NCBI GenBank assembly: GCA_029939875.1
Contig: JAOZSC010000008.1
Location: 1 to 18,307, forward strand
Source: Desulfobacterales bacterium
Lineage (GTDB): Bacteria > Desulfobacterota > Desulfobacteria > Desulfobacterales > JAFDCJ01
Length of the DNA: 18,307 nucleotides
Direction of reading: 5' to 3'
Of the stretch, positions 1-7,269 are shown in pieces. Within the stretch, counting starts at the first letter, position 1, and each line of letters opens with the position of its first letter. A model generated the notes under the pieces. It saw nothing but the letters and a program-made list of their open reading frames with translations. It ran no database searches and was not told where the DNA came from. The position numbers and the translations under genes were made by a program.

Positions 1-914
1 TGGGCGCTGTTTTCGCTGATGGTCACGATTTTAATTTCGCCGGTTTTTAAACCCGGCAGGAAAAAGCGCTGCCCGCCGACGCCATTAATGATTTTACTGC
101 TGTCATATACCGCCAGGACATCTCCAACCTGCAGCCCTACCGTGCTTCCGGAAGAAATGATGAACTGCTCGCCGTCGATATGGGTAAGAAATCCAATCCA
201 GGGCAGGCTTTCGACCGCCCAACAGATGTTGTCGCCGATATCAACAAGCAGCTTGTGCAAGGTTTCACTTAATTCCGGCAGTTTGATCGCCCGGCTGTTG
301 TTAATCAAGTCGTATTCAAGTTCGTCGATTTCGATACGGCGGTCAAACGTTTGATCGAGAATCTTGGTGGCCGTGGCGCTATCAAAAACTTGCACCCGTA
401 TAAAGACCTGTACCAGGTGGGTGGTATCCTTGGCCCACAGGATTCCCCGCAATTCATCCAGGATGCGGATGTTTTCCAGGACTCCGACAACAATGGCGTT
501 CAATCCGAGCCTGCGGCCGACAACGGCCAGGGCAAAATTGTCAACCTGGCCCGAGTCCATCCGGGGCGGCTTTCCCAGCAACCCAAATCCACTGTCACTG
601 TCGGCGGTGGATATAATGATGTCATCGCATTCACGCGCCATATATTCAGGCAGCCCCTTGCGAAATACTTTTTGAAAATCCCGGCTTTCACGCAATGACT
701 TATTTTGGAAATCAAACAGACCGACCATCCTTTTCAGATCTCTATCGGCCATGGTAAACGGCCGGACAACCTTGCGGCCCGTCCTTTCAAGGCTCTTGGC
801 GGTCTTTTCAACCGTCTGGCAGCTGCTGACAGGCAGCAATAAGGCAATCAACATCAGTGTTGGAAAATAGCGAAATTTTCTCATCCAATTGAATTTGCTG
901 TGATAAAAGGTCAT
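1..914 (-). CDS. Putative CsgG/FlgT-like lipoprotein (3' end outside window)
   Basis: An uninterrupted minus-strand frame runs from an ATG at 914 to the left edge (304 codons, no stop), so the C-terminus is missing. Two starts are possible. The ATG at 914 has an AAAGAGA ribosome-binding site about five bases upstream; an in-frame ATG at 884 has none but gives a more typical 22-residue signal. Either way a hydrophobic segment ends in the lipobox VSSC, predicting a lipid-anchored envelope protein. The next ~250 residues alternate strands and helices (MVGLFDFQNKS, then LGLNAIVVGVLENIRIL, then VFIRVQVFDSATATKIL). This resembles the CsgG/LpoB/FlgT fold, in which a protein is assembled from an ancient periplasmic domain. 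The last part (HIDGEQFIISSGSTVGLQVG) resembles the FlgT C-terminal domain. The lipoprotein call is firm; the fold call is by eye only, and no flagellar genes are nearby. Confidence 0.72.
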   Translation of the reverse strand, partial: MTFYHSKFNWMRKFRYFPTLMLIALLLPVSSCQTVEKTAKSLERTGRKVVRPFTMADRDLKRMVGLFDFQNKSLRESRDFQKVFRKGLPEYMARECDDIIISTADSDSGFGLLGKPPRMDSGQVDNFALAVVGRRLGLNAIVVGVLENIRILDELRGILWAKDTTHLVQVFIRVQVFDSATATKILDQTFDRRIEIDELEYDLINNSRAIKLPELSETLHKLLVDIGDNICWAVESLPWIGFLTHIDGEQFIISSGSTVGLQVGDVLAVYDSSKIINGVGGQRFFLPGLKTGEIKIVTISENSA

Positions 915-1201
915 CGTATCTCTTTTCGGTTTTCAAAGGTCTCAGAACTGTTTTAGAATAGCTGATCGTCAACAAAATAGAAAGCAATGATATCGGTTTG
1001 GTAAAAAGTTGACAGGCTTTCAACAAATACAGGGTACGCTGACAAACCGTCTGTAAAAATCATCGCTCCGTCCCGGCCCTTGACACCCGGCCCGGCTTTT
1101 GCGACATTACGGTCAAGGCATCTGAAAAAAAGCATCCATCGCCAACACTCAACCTGGTCACCACGGAGAGATCCCGGTTACCCCTTGAAGGAGAAAACGC
1201 A

Positions 1202-1396
1202 ATGGCAAGCATCGATGAACAGATTCTGAAAGCCACCAAGGAAATCGTGGTGAAATTTATTGAGAGCGGCAGGATTTCGCCCGCCGGATTTCAGCAAACG
1301 TTTAAAGATGTCTACCATACCGTGGAAAAAACGGTAAAGGCCTCGATGACACCACCTCCGCCGCCGCCAAAAAAAGATAAAGAAAAGAAAAAATGA
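1202..1396 (+). CDS. Small conserved-looking protein with Pro-Lys tail
   Basis: A 64-residue protein starting at ATG 1202, with a strong AAGGAG ribosome-binding site eight bases upstream. Residues 1-47 look like a compact helical domain (EQILKATKEIVVKFIESGRI, then PAGFQQTFKDVYHTVEKTVK). The tail is low-complexity: six consecutive prolines followed by a run of lysines (PPPPPPKKDKEKKK). The helical part loosely recalls the N-terminal helices of Ros/MucR-type regulators, but no zinc finger is present, so I assign no function. The basic tail would suit binding to nucleic acid or another acidic partner. The hexaproline would be expected to need EF-P for efficient translation. It is a lone plus-strand gene converging on polA. 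Confidence 0.8.
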   Translation: MASIDEQILKATKEIVVKFIESGRISPAGFQQTFKDVYHTVEKTVKASMTPPPPPPKKDKEKKK

Positions 1397-1403
1397 AGCC
1401 CTT

Positions 1404-1416
1404 AAAGGCTGCCTTT
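1404..1416. terminator. Weak hairpin between convergent genes
   Basis: AAAGG-CTG-CCTTT forms a perfect five-base stem eight bases after the 64-residue gene's stop codon and is followed by ATCCTTT. It could end transcription of that gene. There is no uninterrupted T tract, so support is weak. Confidence 0.25.
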
Positions 1417-1452
1417 ATCCTTTGACCTGGTTTCTCCTTTAGCCTTGTCCCT

Positions 1453-1468
1453 GGGGCGTCAGCGCCCC
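1453..1468. terminator. GC-rich hairpin 3' of polA
   Basis: GGGGCG-TCAG-CGCCCC is a perfect six-base stem with a four-base loop, 23 bases beyond the polA stop on the minus strand. It sits in the spacer between convergent genes, where a bidirectional terminator would be expected. Neither strand has a following T run, so it may instead be a simple stem-loop that protects the RNA end. Confidence 0.35.
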
Positions 1469-1488
1469 TTGCACCTTGCACCCTGTAC
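1468..1488. repeat. 7-bp tandem repeat cluster (CYTGNAC unit)
   Basis: Three consecutive heptamers, CTTGCAC, CTTGCAC and CCTGTAC, directly follow the polA-proximal hairpin. The same unit recurs at 4404-4431 and, inverted, at 7016-7029, always between genes. Confidence 0.7.
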
Positions 1489-1490
1489 CT

Positions 1491-4169
1491 TTAGTGCGCC
1501 TCATCCCAATTTTCCCCCACCGCCACATTAACCTTTAACGGCACCTTCAGCTGCCAGACCCCTTCCATGATGTCTTTGACCAGGCCGGTAACCACATCGA
1601 TCTCATCCGGCGGCACCTCAAAAACAAGCTCGTCATGCACTGTCAGCAGCATGGCGGATTGCAGCCTCTTTTCCCGCAAGGCGCTGTCGACCCGGATCAT
1701 GGCAACCTTGATAAGATCGGCGGCGCTTCCCTGGATGGGGGTGTTGACGGCGGTGCGCTCGGTGGCCTGGCGGGTAATATTGTTGGTGCTGGTGATGTCC
1801 GGCAGCAGGCGGATACGCCCCAGCAGGGTGCTCGTACGCCGGGTCTGCCGTGCGTCGACAATGGTTTGATCTAAGAACCGTTTAACACCTTGGTATCTCA
1901 AGAAATAATTATCGATATAGGCTCGGGCCATTTTATGGCTGATTTCAAGTTGTTTCGAGAGCCCGTAAGCACTCATACCGTAAACAATGCCGAAATTGAT
2001 GGCTTTGGCCTGGCGTCGAAGTTCGTCGGTCATCTGCTGAGCAGAAACCTGAAACACTTCACAGGCGGTGCGGGTATGAATGTCCTCATCGTCGCTGAAG
2101 GCCTTGATCAGGATCTCATCTTCTGAGCAGTGGGCCAGGATGCGCAGTTCCACCTGGGAATAATCGGCGGACATAAACCGCCAGCCCTTGCGGGGTACAA
2201 ATGCCCGGCGTATTTCCCGACCTTCGGCGGTCCGAATGGGAATATTCTGCAGGTTCGGGTCCGAGCTGCTCAACCGCCCGGTAGCGGTCACGGTCTGGTT
2301 GTAAGAGGTATGAATCCGCCCGGTCTCCGGATTGACCAGCTCGATCAGCGCGTCGGTATAAGTCGACTTCAGCTTTGCCAGGGTGCGATGTTTTAGCACC
2401 AGCGCGGGCAACTCATGGTAATCGGCCAGGGTGGTCAACACGCTGACGTCGGTGGAATAGCCGGTCTTTTTCTTGGTCTTTTTTTGAACCGGCAGCTTAA
2501 GTTTTTCAAATAAAATGCGGCCCAGTTGCTGAGAAGAATTGATATTGAAGGCTTCGCCCGCAAGGCCGTAAATACTGCCCTGCAGCGCATCGAGCTGCTG
2601 TTCAAAAGATCTGGACAACTCCCGCAGACGCTGGGTGTCGATGCTGGTCCCATGCATTTCCATGCGCATCAGAACCGGCACCAGGGGCATTTCCACCTCC
2701 GTCAACAATTCATCCAGGTCCAGTTGCTTCAGCTGGGGCACCAATACCTCCCTGGCCATGAAGGTAATATCAGCGTCCTCGCAGGCATAGGGGACCGCTT
2801 TTTCAATGGAAACCATGGAAAAAGGCACGGCATTTTTCCCCTTGCCGGCAACCTGCTCATAGGTGATGGTCTTGTGATTTAAGAAATCCAGGGCGATCTG
2901 GTCCAGGTTATGGGCCCGCTTGGATGGATTCAACAGGTAGGAGGCCAACATGGTGTCAAAGGCCACCCCGGCCAGGTTGACCCCGTGACGAGCCAGCACC
3001 ATCCAGTCATATTTTATGTTCTGGCCGACCTTTTTTATGTCCGGATTTTCCAGCACCGGTTTGAGCTGCTGCAGTACGTGATCCAGGGCAAGCTGCCCGG
3101 GAGCGCCGAGGTAATTGTGACCACAGGGGATATAAAAAGCCTGGTTGGGCTTGACCGCAAAGGATAAGCCGACCAGCGCAGCTTTCATGGGAATCGGCGA
3201 TGTCGTCTCCGTGTCCACGGCAAACAGCCCGGCGTTTTCAAGCAACTCAATGAGCTTTGACAACGCTGCGGGGTCCATCACCGCCTGGTAGTCTTTGTCG
3301 CTGAGATCGCTTTGCTGTTCCACGCTTTGTTGCAGCTGCCTGAATTCCAGGGTTTTGAAAAGTTCCCCCAGCTTGTGGGTATCCGGGGCGACAACTTCGA
3401 ATTGATCTGGATCGGCTGTCAGTGGTACGCTGGTGTCAAGGGTCACCAGCCGTCGGCTTAAAAAAGCCTGATCTTTATATTTTTCAAGGTTGGCACGCTG
3501 CTTTTTGCGGGTAATCGTATCCAACCCGGCGTAAAGGGCATCCATGCTCCCAAATTGTTTAATCAAATCAAGCGCCGTTTTCGGGCCAATGCCCGGAACA
3601 CCGGGTATGTTGTCCGCCGTATCTCCTGATAGGCCCTGGACATCGATCATCTGGACCGGCTCGATGCCGTAGGTTTGCCGAATGTGATGGATGTCCATGG
3701 CGCTGTCTTTCATGGGATCCCAGATGGAAGCGCGGTCTGTGACCAGCTGCCTAAAGTCTTTGTCCCCGGTGACCATGACAACCGAATAGCCGCCTTTTTC
3801 AGCCATGCGCGCCAAAGTCCCGATAAGATCATCGGCTTCAAAGCCGCTCATCTCAATGACCGGCAGGTTAAACGCCGCCACCACTTCTTTGATATAAGGG
3901 ATCTGAACCGCCATATCCTCGGGCATGGGGGGACGGTTGGCCTTGTATGGTGTATACATTTCATGACGGAAGGTGGGCCCTTTGGAGTCAAAAACCATGG
4001 CCGCGTAGTGCGGCTGGCGGTCTTGCATGAGTTTCAACAACATGCGGGTAAAGCCGAAAACCGCATTGGTGGGCAGCCCCTTGGAGTTGGTCAGCCCCCG
4101 GATGGCATGGTAGGCGCGATGGATATAGGCCGTACCGTCGATGAGATACACGATCTTGTCGGTTTTCAT
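1491..4169 (-). CDS. polA: DNA polymerase I
   Basis: An 892-residue, full-length PolA for Okazaki-fragment maturation and gap filling in repair. Residues 1-290 are the 5' nuclease (DGTAYIHRAYHAI at 11-23, EADDLIGTLA at 111-120, and the helix-hairpin-helix VPGIGPKTALDLI near 191-203). Residues ~310-490 are the 3'-5' exonuclease with intact metal ligands: D319 and E321 (DTETT), N384/D388 (NIKYD), and Y461/D465 (YACED). Proofreading should therefore work, unlike in Taq-type enzymes. Residues ~500-892 are the family A polymerase: motif A DYSQVELR 669-676, motif B RRQAKAINFGIVYG 718-731 with the O-helix Phe that selects against dideoxynucleotides, and motif C HDE 845-847. The ATG at 4169 is preceded by AGGAG seven bases upstream. 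It is transcribed alone and is convergent with the 64-residue gene. Nothing looks damaged. Confidence 0.98.
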   Translation of the reverse strand: MKTDKIVYLIDGTAYIHRAYHAIRGLTNSKGLPTNAVFGFTRMLLKLMQDRQPHYAAMVFDSKGPTFRHEMYTPYKANRPPMPEDMAVQIPYIKEVVAAFNLPVIEMSGFEADDLIGTLARMAEKGGYSVVMVTGDKDFRQLVTDRASIWDPMKDSAMDIHHIRQTYGIEPVQMIDVQGLSGDTADNIPGVPGIGPKTALDLIKQFGSMDALYAGLDTITRKKQRANLEKYKDQAFLSRRLVTLDTSVPLTADPDQFEVVAPDTHKLGELFKTLEFRQLQQSVEQQSDLSDKDYQAVMDPAALSKLIELLENAGLFAVDTETTSPIPMKAALVGLSFAVKPNQAFYIPCGHNYLGAPGQLALDHVLQQLKPVLENPDIKKVGQNIKYDWMVLARHGVNLAGVAFDTMLASYLLNPSKRAHNLDQIALDFLNHKTITYEQVAGKGKNAVPFSMVSIEKAVPYACEDADITFMAREVLVPQLKQLDLDELLTEVEMPLVPVLMRMEMHGTSIDTQRLRELSRSFEQQLDALQGSIYGLAGEAFNINSSQQLGRILFEKLKLPVQKKTKKKTGYSTDVSVLTTLADYHELPALVLKHRTLAKLKSTYTDALIELVNPETGRIHTSYNQTVTATGRLSSSDPNLQNIPIRTAEGREIRRAFVPRKGWRFMSADYSQVELRILAHCSEDEILIKAFSDDEDIHTRTACEVFQVSAQQMTDELRRQAKAINFGIVYGMSAYGLSKQLEISHKMARAYIDNYFLRYQGVKRFLDQTIVDARQTRRTSTLLGRIRLLPDITSTNNITRQATERTAVNTPIQGSAADLIKVAMIRVDSALREKRLQSAMLLTVHDELVFEVPPDEIDVVTGLVKDIMEGVWQLKVPLKVNVAVGENWDEAH

Positions 4170-4192
4170 TGCAAGCTCCTATAACCGCCTTT

Positions 4193-4221
4193 CAGGTCAG
4201 TTGTCTGTCGTCAGTAGTCCG
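4193..4221. repeat. 7-bp tandem repeat cluster (GAC-rich unit)
   Basis: Read on the minus strand this is GGACTAC, TGACGAC, AGACAAC, TGACCTG: four heptamers in perfect seven-base phase with consensus close to NGACNAC. It begins 24 bases upstream of the polA start, so it lies in the polA 5' region. Confidence 0.65.
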
Positions 4222-4302
4222 TTGCATAGTGGGAGGTACATACGCGATTATTTATAATCTCGCGGATCATGACAATATCAGCTCGATCCGCAATACTTAC
4301 CT

Positions 4303-4337
4303 GACCATGAACCACAAACCATCGACCACGGACAATT
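4303..4337. repeat. 7-bp tandem repeat cluster (RACCAYN unit)
   Basis: Five consecutive heptamers: GACCATG, AACCACA, AACCATC, GACCACG, GACAATT. It lies in the 345-bp gene-free spacer 4170-4514, which otherwise holds two more repeat clusters and no recognisable gene. An open plus-strand frame across the spacer has no protein-like character. Confidence 0.65.
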
Positions 4338-4403
4338 GTGCGGTTAGGGCACAAGGCTTAAATCTACCCATTCAACTCCATTGCCCTGTACCCTTCTTTC
4401 CGC

Positions 4404-4431
4404 CTTGCACCTTGAACCCTGCACCCTGTAC
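4404..4431. repeat. 7-bp tandem repeat cluster (CYTGNAC unit)
   Basis: CTTGCAC, CTTGAAC, CCTGCAC and CCTGTAC run in exact seven-base phase. An isolated CCTGTAC lies just before, at 4385-4391. The unit is the same as at 1468-1488 and 7016-7029. Confidence 0.75.
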
Positions 4432-4514
4432 CCCGTTTTCATTGACACCTTATGCAACCTGCACTACTGTTGCAACGAAATATCCTATACCAGCAACGCA
4501 CTGAAACGACAACC

Positions 4515-4739
4515 ATGAAAGAACCGGCCAAACAATCGGCTTACCGCCGTAAATATCGCCGAAATTCAAACTATATCTGTCATTGCTGCGGCCGGCAGTT
4601 TCCTTTCTGCTGGCACTGCCGGTGCGGATTCAGTATATGCCAGAGCTGCATGGAGGAAAATATCTGGGGGATGTCCTGCAATGCCATCACGTGGCAGTGC
4701 CCGGACTGCGGCGAACAAAATGGGTTTGGCAATCAATAA
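4515..4739 (+). CDS. Cysteine-rich zinc-ribbon protein
   Basis: The likely start at ATG 4515 gives 74 residues. An in-frame ATG at 4452 would add 21 residues that lie in repeat-rich spacer DNA and look non-coding; neither start has a clear ribosome-binding site. After a basic N-terminus (YRRKYRRN) come closely spaced cysteines: CHCC, FCWHCRCGFSICQSC, and, after an aromatic stretch, CNAITWQCPDCG. Their spacing suits two zinc sites, the last resembling a zinc ribbon (CPDCG). It ends GEQNGFGNQ. Zinc binding is likely; the role is unknown, though RNA or ribosome contact is common for small basic proteins of this type. It converges on the CBS-protein gene, whose stop is 16 bases away. Confidence 0.78.
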   Translation: MKEPAKQSAYRRKYRRNSNYICHCCGRQFPFCWHCRCGFSICQSCMEENIWGMSCNAITWQCPDCGEQNGFGNQ

Positions 4740-4755
4740 TTATGAATAAATACAG

Positions 4756-5211
4756 TTAGGTACCGCCTACCAGCGTTCTCAGGATGTCCTCTTTGCCCAC
4801 GATCCCAACCAGTCGTCCCTCATCGACGACCGGCAGACTGTGAAAATTTTTATCCACCATAAGGGCGGCAATATCCTCAATGGGAGAATCCGGTCCGATA
4901 CTGACCGGATTGGCGGTCATGGCATCGGCTACTTTGGTGGCTGCAATTTTTTTCACCTCCCTGTCCAGCCGCTTCAAAGAAGTCAGCGGCATAAAGCCGT
5001 CGAGCAGCGTAAACAGGGAAGGCAGCGGGATATCTTTCTGCTGGGCGATGAGATCGCTCTGGCACAAGATTCCCACCACCTCACCGGCTTGATTGACAAC
5101 AGGAAGCCCGTTTATCCGTTCTTCCAGCAGCAGTTTCGCCGCCTGGGCAATTTCCGTGTCCGGAGTGGCCGTGATGACCTTCCGGGTCATGATGTCTTTG
5201 GCACTGAGCAT
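4756..5211 (-). CDS. Tandem CBS-domain protein
   Basis: A 151-residue soluble protein made almost entirely of two CBS domains, which pair into a Bateman module that binds adenine nucleotides such as AMP, ATP or S-adenosylmethionine. Domain 1 spans about residues 6-60 (DIMTRKVITATPDTEI, then INGLPVVNQAGEVVGIL). Domain 2 spans about 95-149 (VADAMTANPVSIGPDSPI, then FHSLPVVDEGRLVGIVGKED). The linker (PLPSLFTLLDGFMPL) is typical of stand-alone CBS proteins of this class. I chose the ATG at 5211 because AAGGTGGG lies just upstream; the in-frame ATG at 5226 adds only MKGGI and has no good site. No effector domain is attached, so it probably senses energy state and acts on a partner protein that cannot be named from this window. 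Confidence 0.93.
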   Translation of the reverse strand: MLSAKDIMTRKVITATPDTEIAQAAKLLLEERINGLPVVNQAGEVVGILCQSDLIAQQKDIPLPSLFTLLDGFMPLTSLKRLDREVKKIAATKVADAMTANPVSIGPDSPIEDIAALMVDKNFHSLPVVDEGRLVGIVGKEDILRTLVGGT

Positions 5212-5436
5212 AATCCCACCTTTCATGTCATAAGGTCACAAGGCTGTTTCAGTCGCTATGAGTATAGGCAGGGTCGCCGGGCGAGTCAACCCCAACGATG
5301 CTATCCTAACTGCCGCTTTCTTTCGCTGGTGACGAATAATCGAAAAAGTTTATTTGCATTCCGTATAAAAACGCTTAACTTACGGATATTGCATTGCCTT
5401 GCGGATTAAATTTCAGACGCCAGGGGGAGGGAAGAT

Positions 5437-5733
5437 ATGACCAACAAGGTAATCTCAATTGAAAACCAGCAAGGCCCGTTTCAGGATCTATTCCATCGGA
5501 TCATGCGAATGGTACCGGATCGTGATAAAAACGATAAGAATCTGCAGCGGCTGCTCGCCTTCCGGTTGAAACTGGACGGCGAAGCCGTTTTGAGAGAATA
5601 CCTGACCGGTAAAATCAGGGATATTATCAAATGCGGCTATACGGGCAGCCTGTACGATTTTCTCAAAGACGACCTGGCGGCAAAAGAATGCGGCGTGCAA
5701 GACGACGACACTGTGCCGCCGGGGGTAGCCTGA
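5437..5733 (+). CDS. Hypothetical protein, 98 residues
   Basis: The gene starts at ATG 5437 after a strong purine-rich site (AGGGGGAGGGAAG) and is transcribed divergently from the CBS gene across a 225-bp spacer. The protein is soluble, charged and predicted helical, with no signal peptide, membrane segment or cysteine pair. A recognisable portion reads FRLKLDGEAVLREYLTGKIRDIIKCG, shown here only to describe its amphipathic pattern. The C-terminus is acidic and then Pro-Gly rich. I do not recognise a family. The strong start signal and protein-like composition support a real gene. It lies 117 bases before the radical SAM gene in the same direction and could share its transcript. Confidence 0.8.
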   Translation: MTNKVISIENQQGPFQDLFHRIMRMVPDRDKNDKNLQRLLAFRLKLDGEAVLREYLTGKIRDIIKCGYTGSLYDFLKDDLAAKECGVQDDDTVPPGVA

Positions 5734-5785
5734 GAAAAGAACTAAAGTTTAAGGTCCGCCAGCAGATCAATTTTAAAGTTTGGAT

Positions 5786-5809
5786 CACGAAAACGTGAAA
5801 GCACGAAAA
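5786..5809. repeat. 8-bp tandem repeat (CRYGAAAR unit)
   Basis: CACGAAAA, CGTGAAAG and CACGAAAA are three octamers in phase, in the short spacer upstream of the radical SAM gene. This is a different unit length from the heptamer clusters, but the style of degeneracy is the same. Confidence 0.5.
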
Positions 5810-5850
5810 AAACCATCAAACTTCAGTAATTTAATAAGGACTGTTGAAAT

Positions 5851-6720
5851 ATGCACTACGAAGGCAACATTATCCGACCCCCCAGCGAAGCCAACAGCAT
5901 TCTGCTGCAGGTTACTGTGGGGTGTTCGCGCAACAAATGCACTTTTTGCGGAACCTACATGGGCGAACGCTTCCGCATAAAACCTGACGAAATCATCATG
6001 GAGGATATTGCTTTTGCAGCCCGATACAGCCAGCGCCAGCGCCGCGTGTTTCTCTGCGACGGAGATGCGCTAATCATTCCCCAGAAACGGCTGTTGAAAA
6101 TTTTGCGGGCCATTGAAGAACAGCTGCCCTGGGTCACCCGCGTGGGCGTATATGCCAATGCCAAAAGCCTCAAAATGAAAACCATACCAGAGCTTGAAGC
6201 TCTCAAGGCACACGGGCTGGCAATCGCCTACATGGGGCTTGAAACCGGCGATGACGTGACCCTGAAAAAGATCAACAAGGGTGCCACCTCCCAGGACATG
6301 ATCTCCATGGGGAAAAAGGCACGGGAGGCAGGGCTTAAATTGTCCATCACGGTGCTGCTGGGAATTGCCGGTCGTTCGCGCTCCCAGGTTCACGCCGAAG
6401 AGACAGGGCGGGTACTGTCGGCCATTGACCCTGAATATGTGGGGGCTTTGAGCCTGATGCCTATTCCAGGCACTCCCCTGTACGATGACTATCAAGCCAG
6501 CAGGTTCGAATTGATCGAACCGGAAGAAATGCTGACGGAGTTACGAACCATGATCGCTGCCACCCATCTTTCCAGAGGGCTTTTCCACGCCAATCATGCC
6601 TCCAATTATCTTCCCATCAAGGCACGATTGCCCAGAGACAAAGAAACCACCCTGCAATTGATCGATCGTGCGCTGGCCGGTGAGATTGAACTGAAACCGG
6701 AATACTTGCGCGCCTTATGA
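5851..6720 (+). CDS. Radical SAM protein
   Basis: A 289-residue enzyme expected to use a [4Fe-4S] cluster and S-adenosylmethionine to make a 5'-deoxyadenosyl radical. The cluster ligands are C25, C30 and C33 (GCSRNKCTFCGTY), a CX4CX2C spacing rather than the usual CX3CX2C. I believe this variant occurs in an Elp3/MiaB-like subfamily without a B12 domain. Other radical SAM features follow: an acidic strand end FLCDGDAL (67-74), the GGE-equivalent region, and YMGLETGDD (127-135). No B12-binding, TRAM or SPASM domain is attached, so the substrate is unknown. The ATG at 5851 has TAAGGA about a dozen bases upstream. The stop lies eight bases before the preferred start of the next gene, a cation-transporter homologue, suggesting coupled translation. 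Confidence 0.92.
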   Translation: MHYEGNIIRPPSEANSILLQVTVGCSRNKCTFCGTYMGERFRIKPDEIIMEDIAFAARYSQRQRRVFLCDGDALIIPQKRLLKILRAIEEQLPWVTRVGVYANAKSLKMKTIPELEALKAHGLAIAYMGLETGDDVTLKKINKGATSQDMISMGKKAREAGLKLSITVLLGIAGRSRSQVHAEETGRVLSAIDPEYVGALSLMPIPGTPLYDDYQASRFELIEPEEMLTELRTMIAATHLSRGLFHANHASNYLPIKARLPRDKETTLQLIDRALAGEIELKPEYLRAL

Positions 6721-6728
6721 GGACCCAC

Positions 6729-7007
6729 ATGGATTTTAAATTAATGCTGACGACTTTTGGCCTCGTATTTCTGGCGGAACTGGGTGATAAAACCCAGCTG
6801 GCCACCGTTTGTTTTTCCGCAGATTGCGATTCACGGCTTTCAGTGTTCCTGGGCTCTGCAGGGGCCCTGGTGTTAAGCTCCCTGATCGCCGTGCTGTTCG
6901 GCGGCGTCATCAGTCGCCTCATCCCGGCCGACACCATCAAAATCGGCGCCGGCGTTTTTTTCGTTGCGGTGGGGATATGGATCCTGTATTCGGCCGTCAG
7001 GGCGTAA
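6729..7007 (+). CDS. Half-size UPF0016/GDT1-family cation transporter
   Basis: A 92-residue membrane protein with three predicted helices and the family signature E-x-G-D-K-T (LAELGDKTQLATV) in the first. Members (yeast Gdt1, human TMEM165, bacterial MneA/Mnx) move Mn2+ or Ca2+ in exchange for protons. Full-length relatives carry two copies of the signature; this has one, so it would need to dimerise with itself or a second half-size protein, and none is visible nearby. I chose the ATG at 6729 because GAGGA lies five bases upstream. An ATG at 6717 overlaps the radical SAM stop (ATGA) and would add MRTH. The close spacing implies one transcript with the radical SAM gene. Mn2+ export is the best guess, from the family only. 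Confidence 0.9.
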   Translation: MDFKLMLTTFGLVFLAELGDKTQLATVCFSADCDSRLSVFLGSAGALVLSSLIAVLFGGVISRLIPADTIKIGAGVFFVAVGIWILYSAVRA

Positions 7008-7015
7008 AAGATAAG

Positions 7016-7029
7016 GTACAGGGTTCAAG
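7016..7029. repeat. Inverted copies of the CYTGNAC heptamer
   Basis: GTACAGG and GTTCAAG are, on the minus strand, CTTGAAC and CCTGTAC, matching the units at 1468-1488 and 4404-4431. They start eight bases after the GDT1-family stop and form the left border of a gene remnant. Confidence 0.6.
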
Positions 7030-7070
7030 GTGGTGGTGGCGCTGCGCGCCAGCTTAGCATACAGGAGAAA

Positions 7071-7091
7071 AGGAAACCGGGGACATTTCCT
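7071..7091. repeat. REP-like small inverted repeat
   Basis: AGGAAA and TTTCCT flank the nine bases CCGGGGACA, a possible small hairpin. Spacer sequences of this GGGGACA type are often seen near REP-associated transposases, but none is present here. Confidence 0.35.
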
Positions 7092-7095
7092 GGCT

Positions 7096-7254
7096 CCCGG
7101 CAACCACTCGATTTTGATCCCCAAAGGTGCCACCGATGGTTTCCACCACCGGTTCAAAAGGCTGCTGGATCAATGGATCACCACTGCCCGGCAGAGAATT
7201 TACGTGGTCAGAGAAGGCGACAATCTTTCCATCATCTCCCAGCGTTTCGATGTT
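7096..7254 (+). pseudogene. Remnant of an MltD-like/LysM protein C-terminus
   Basis: Part of a plus-strand frame with no plausible start signal encodes a recognisable protein fragment. PGNHSILIPKGATDGFHHRF resembles the spacer before LysM domains in MltD-type lytic transglycosylases. IYVVREGDNLSIISQRFDV is a good start of a LysM peptidoglycan-binding domain (Y-x-V-x-x-G-D-x-L-x-x-I). The homology stops at residue V of FDV, where the RAYGTTS heptamers take over, and the frame then closes. Nothing upstream encodes a signal peptide or a transglycosylase domain. I read it as a decayed piece of a larger cell-wall gene inside the 300-bp spacer 7008-7307. A short functional peptide is possible but unlikely. 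Confidence 0.55.
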
Positions 7255-7269
7255 CAACGTTGGACGTTC
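7242..7269. repeat. 7-bp tandem repeat cluster (RAYGTTS unit)
   Basis: GCGTTTC, GATGTTC, AACGTTG and GACGTTC follow each other in exact phase. The cluster overlaps the point where the LysM-like coding remnant ends, and is 38 bases upstream of phnN. Confidence 0.6.

Noticed and set aside
3675..4184. A 169-codon open frame on the plus strand inside polA
   Set aside because: It lies antisense to the well-conserved 5' nuclease domain and its translation has no protein-family character; it is a shadow of polA codon use.
4193..4431. Possible CRISPR array
   Set aside because: The repeat units are seven bases long, directly adjacent and degenerate; there are no spacers and no cas genes.
4169..4504. 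A plus-strand open frame across the spacer downstream of the polA start
   Set aside because: It runs through three repeat clusters and gives a Cys/Thr/Pro-rich peptide with no start signal.
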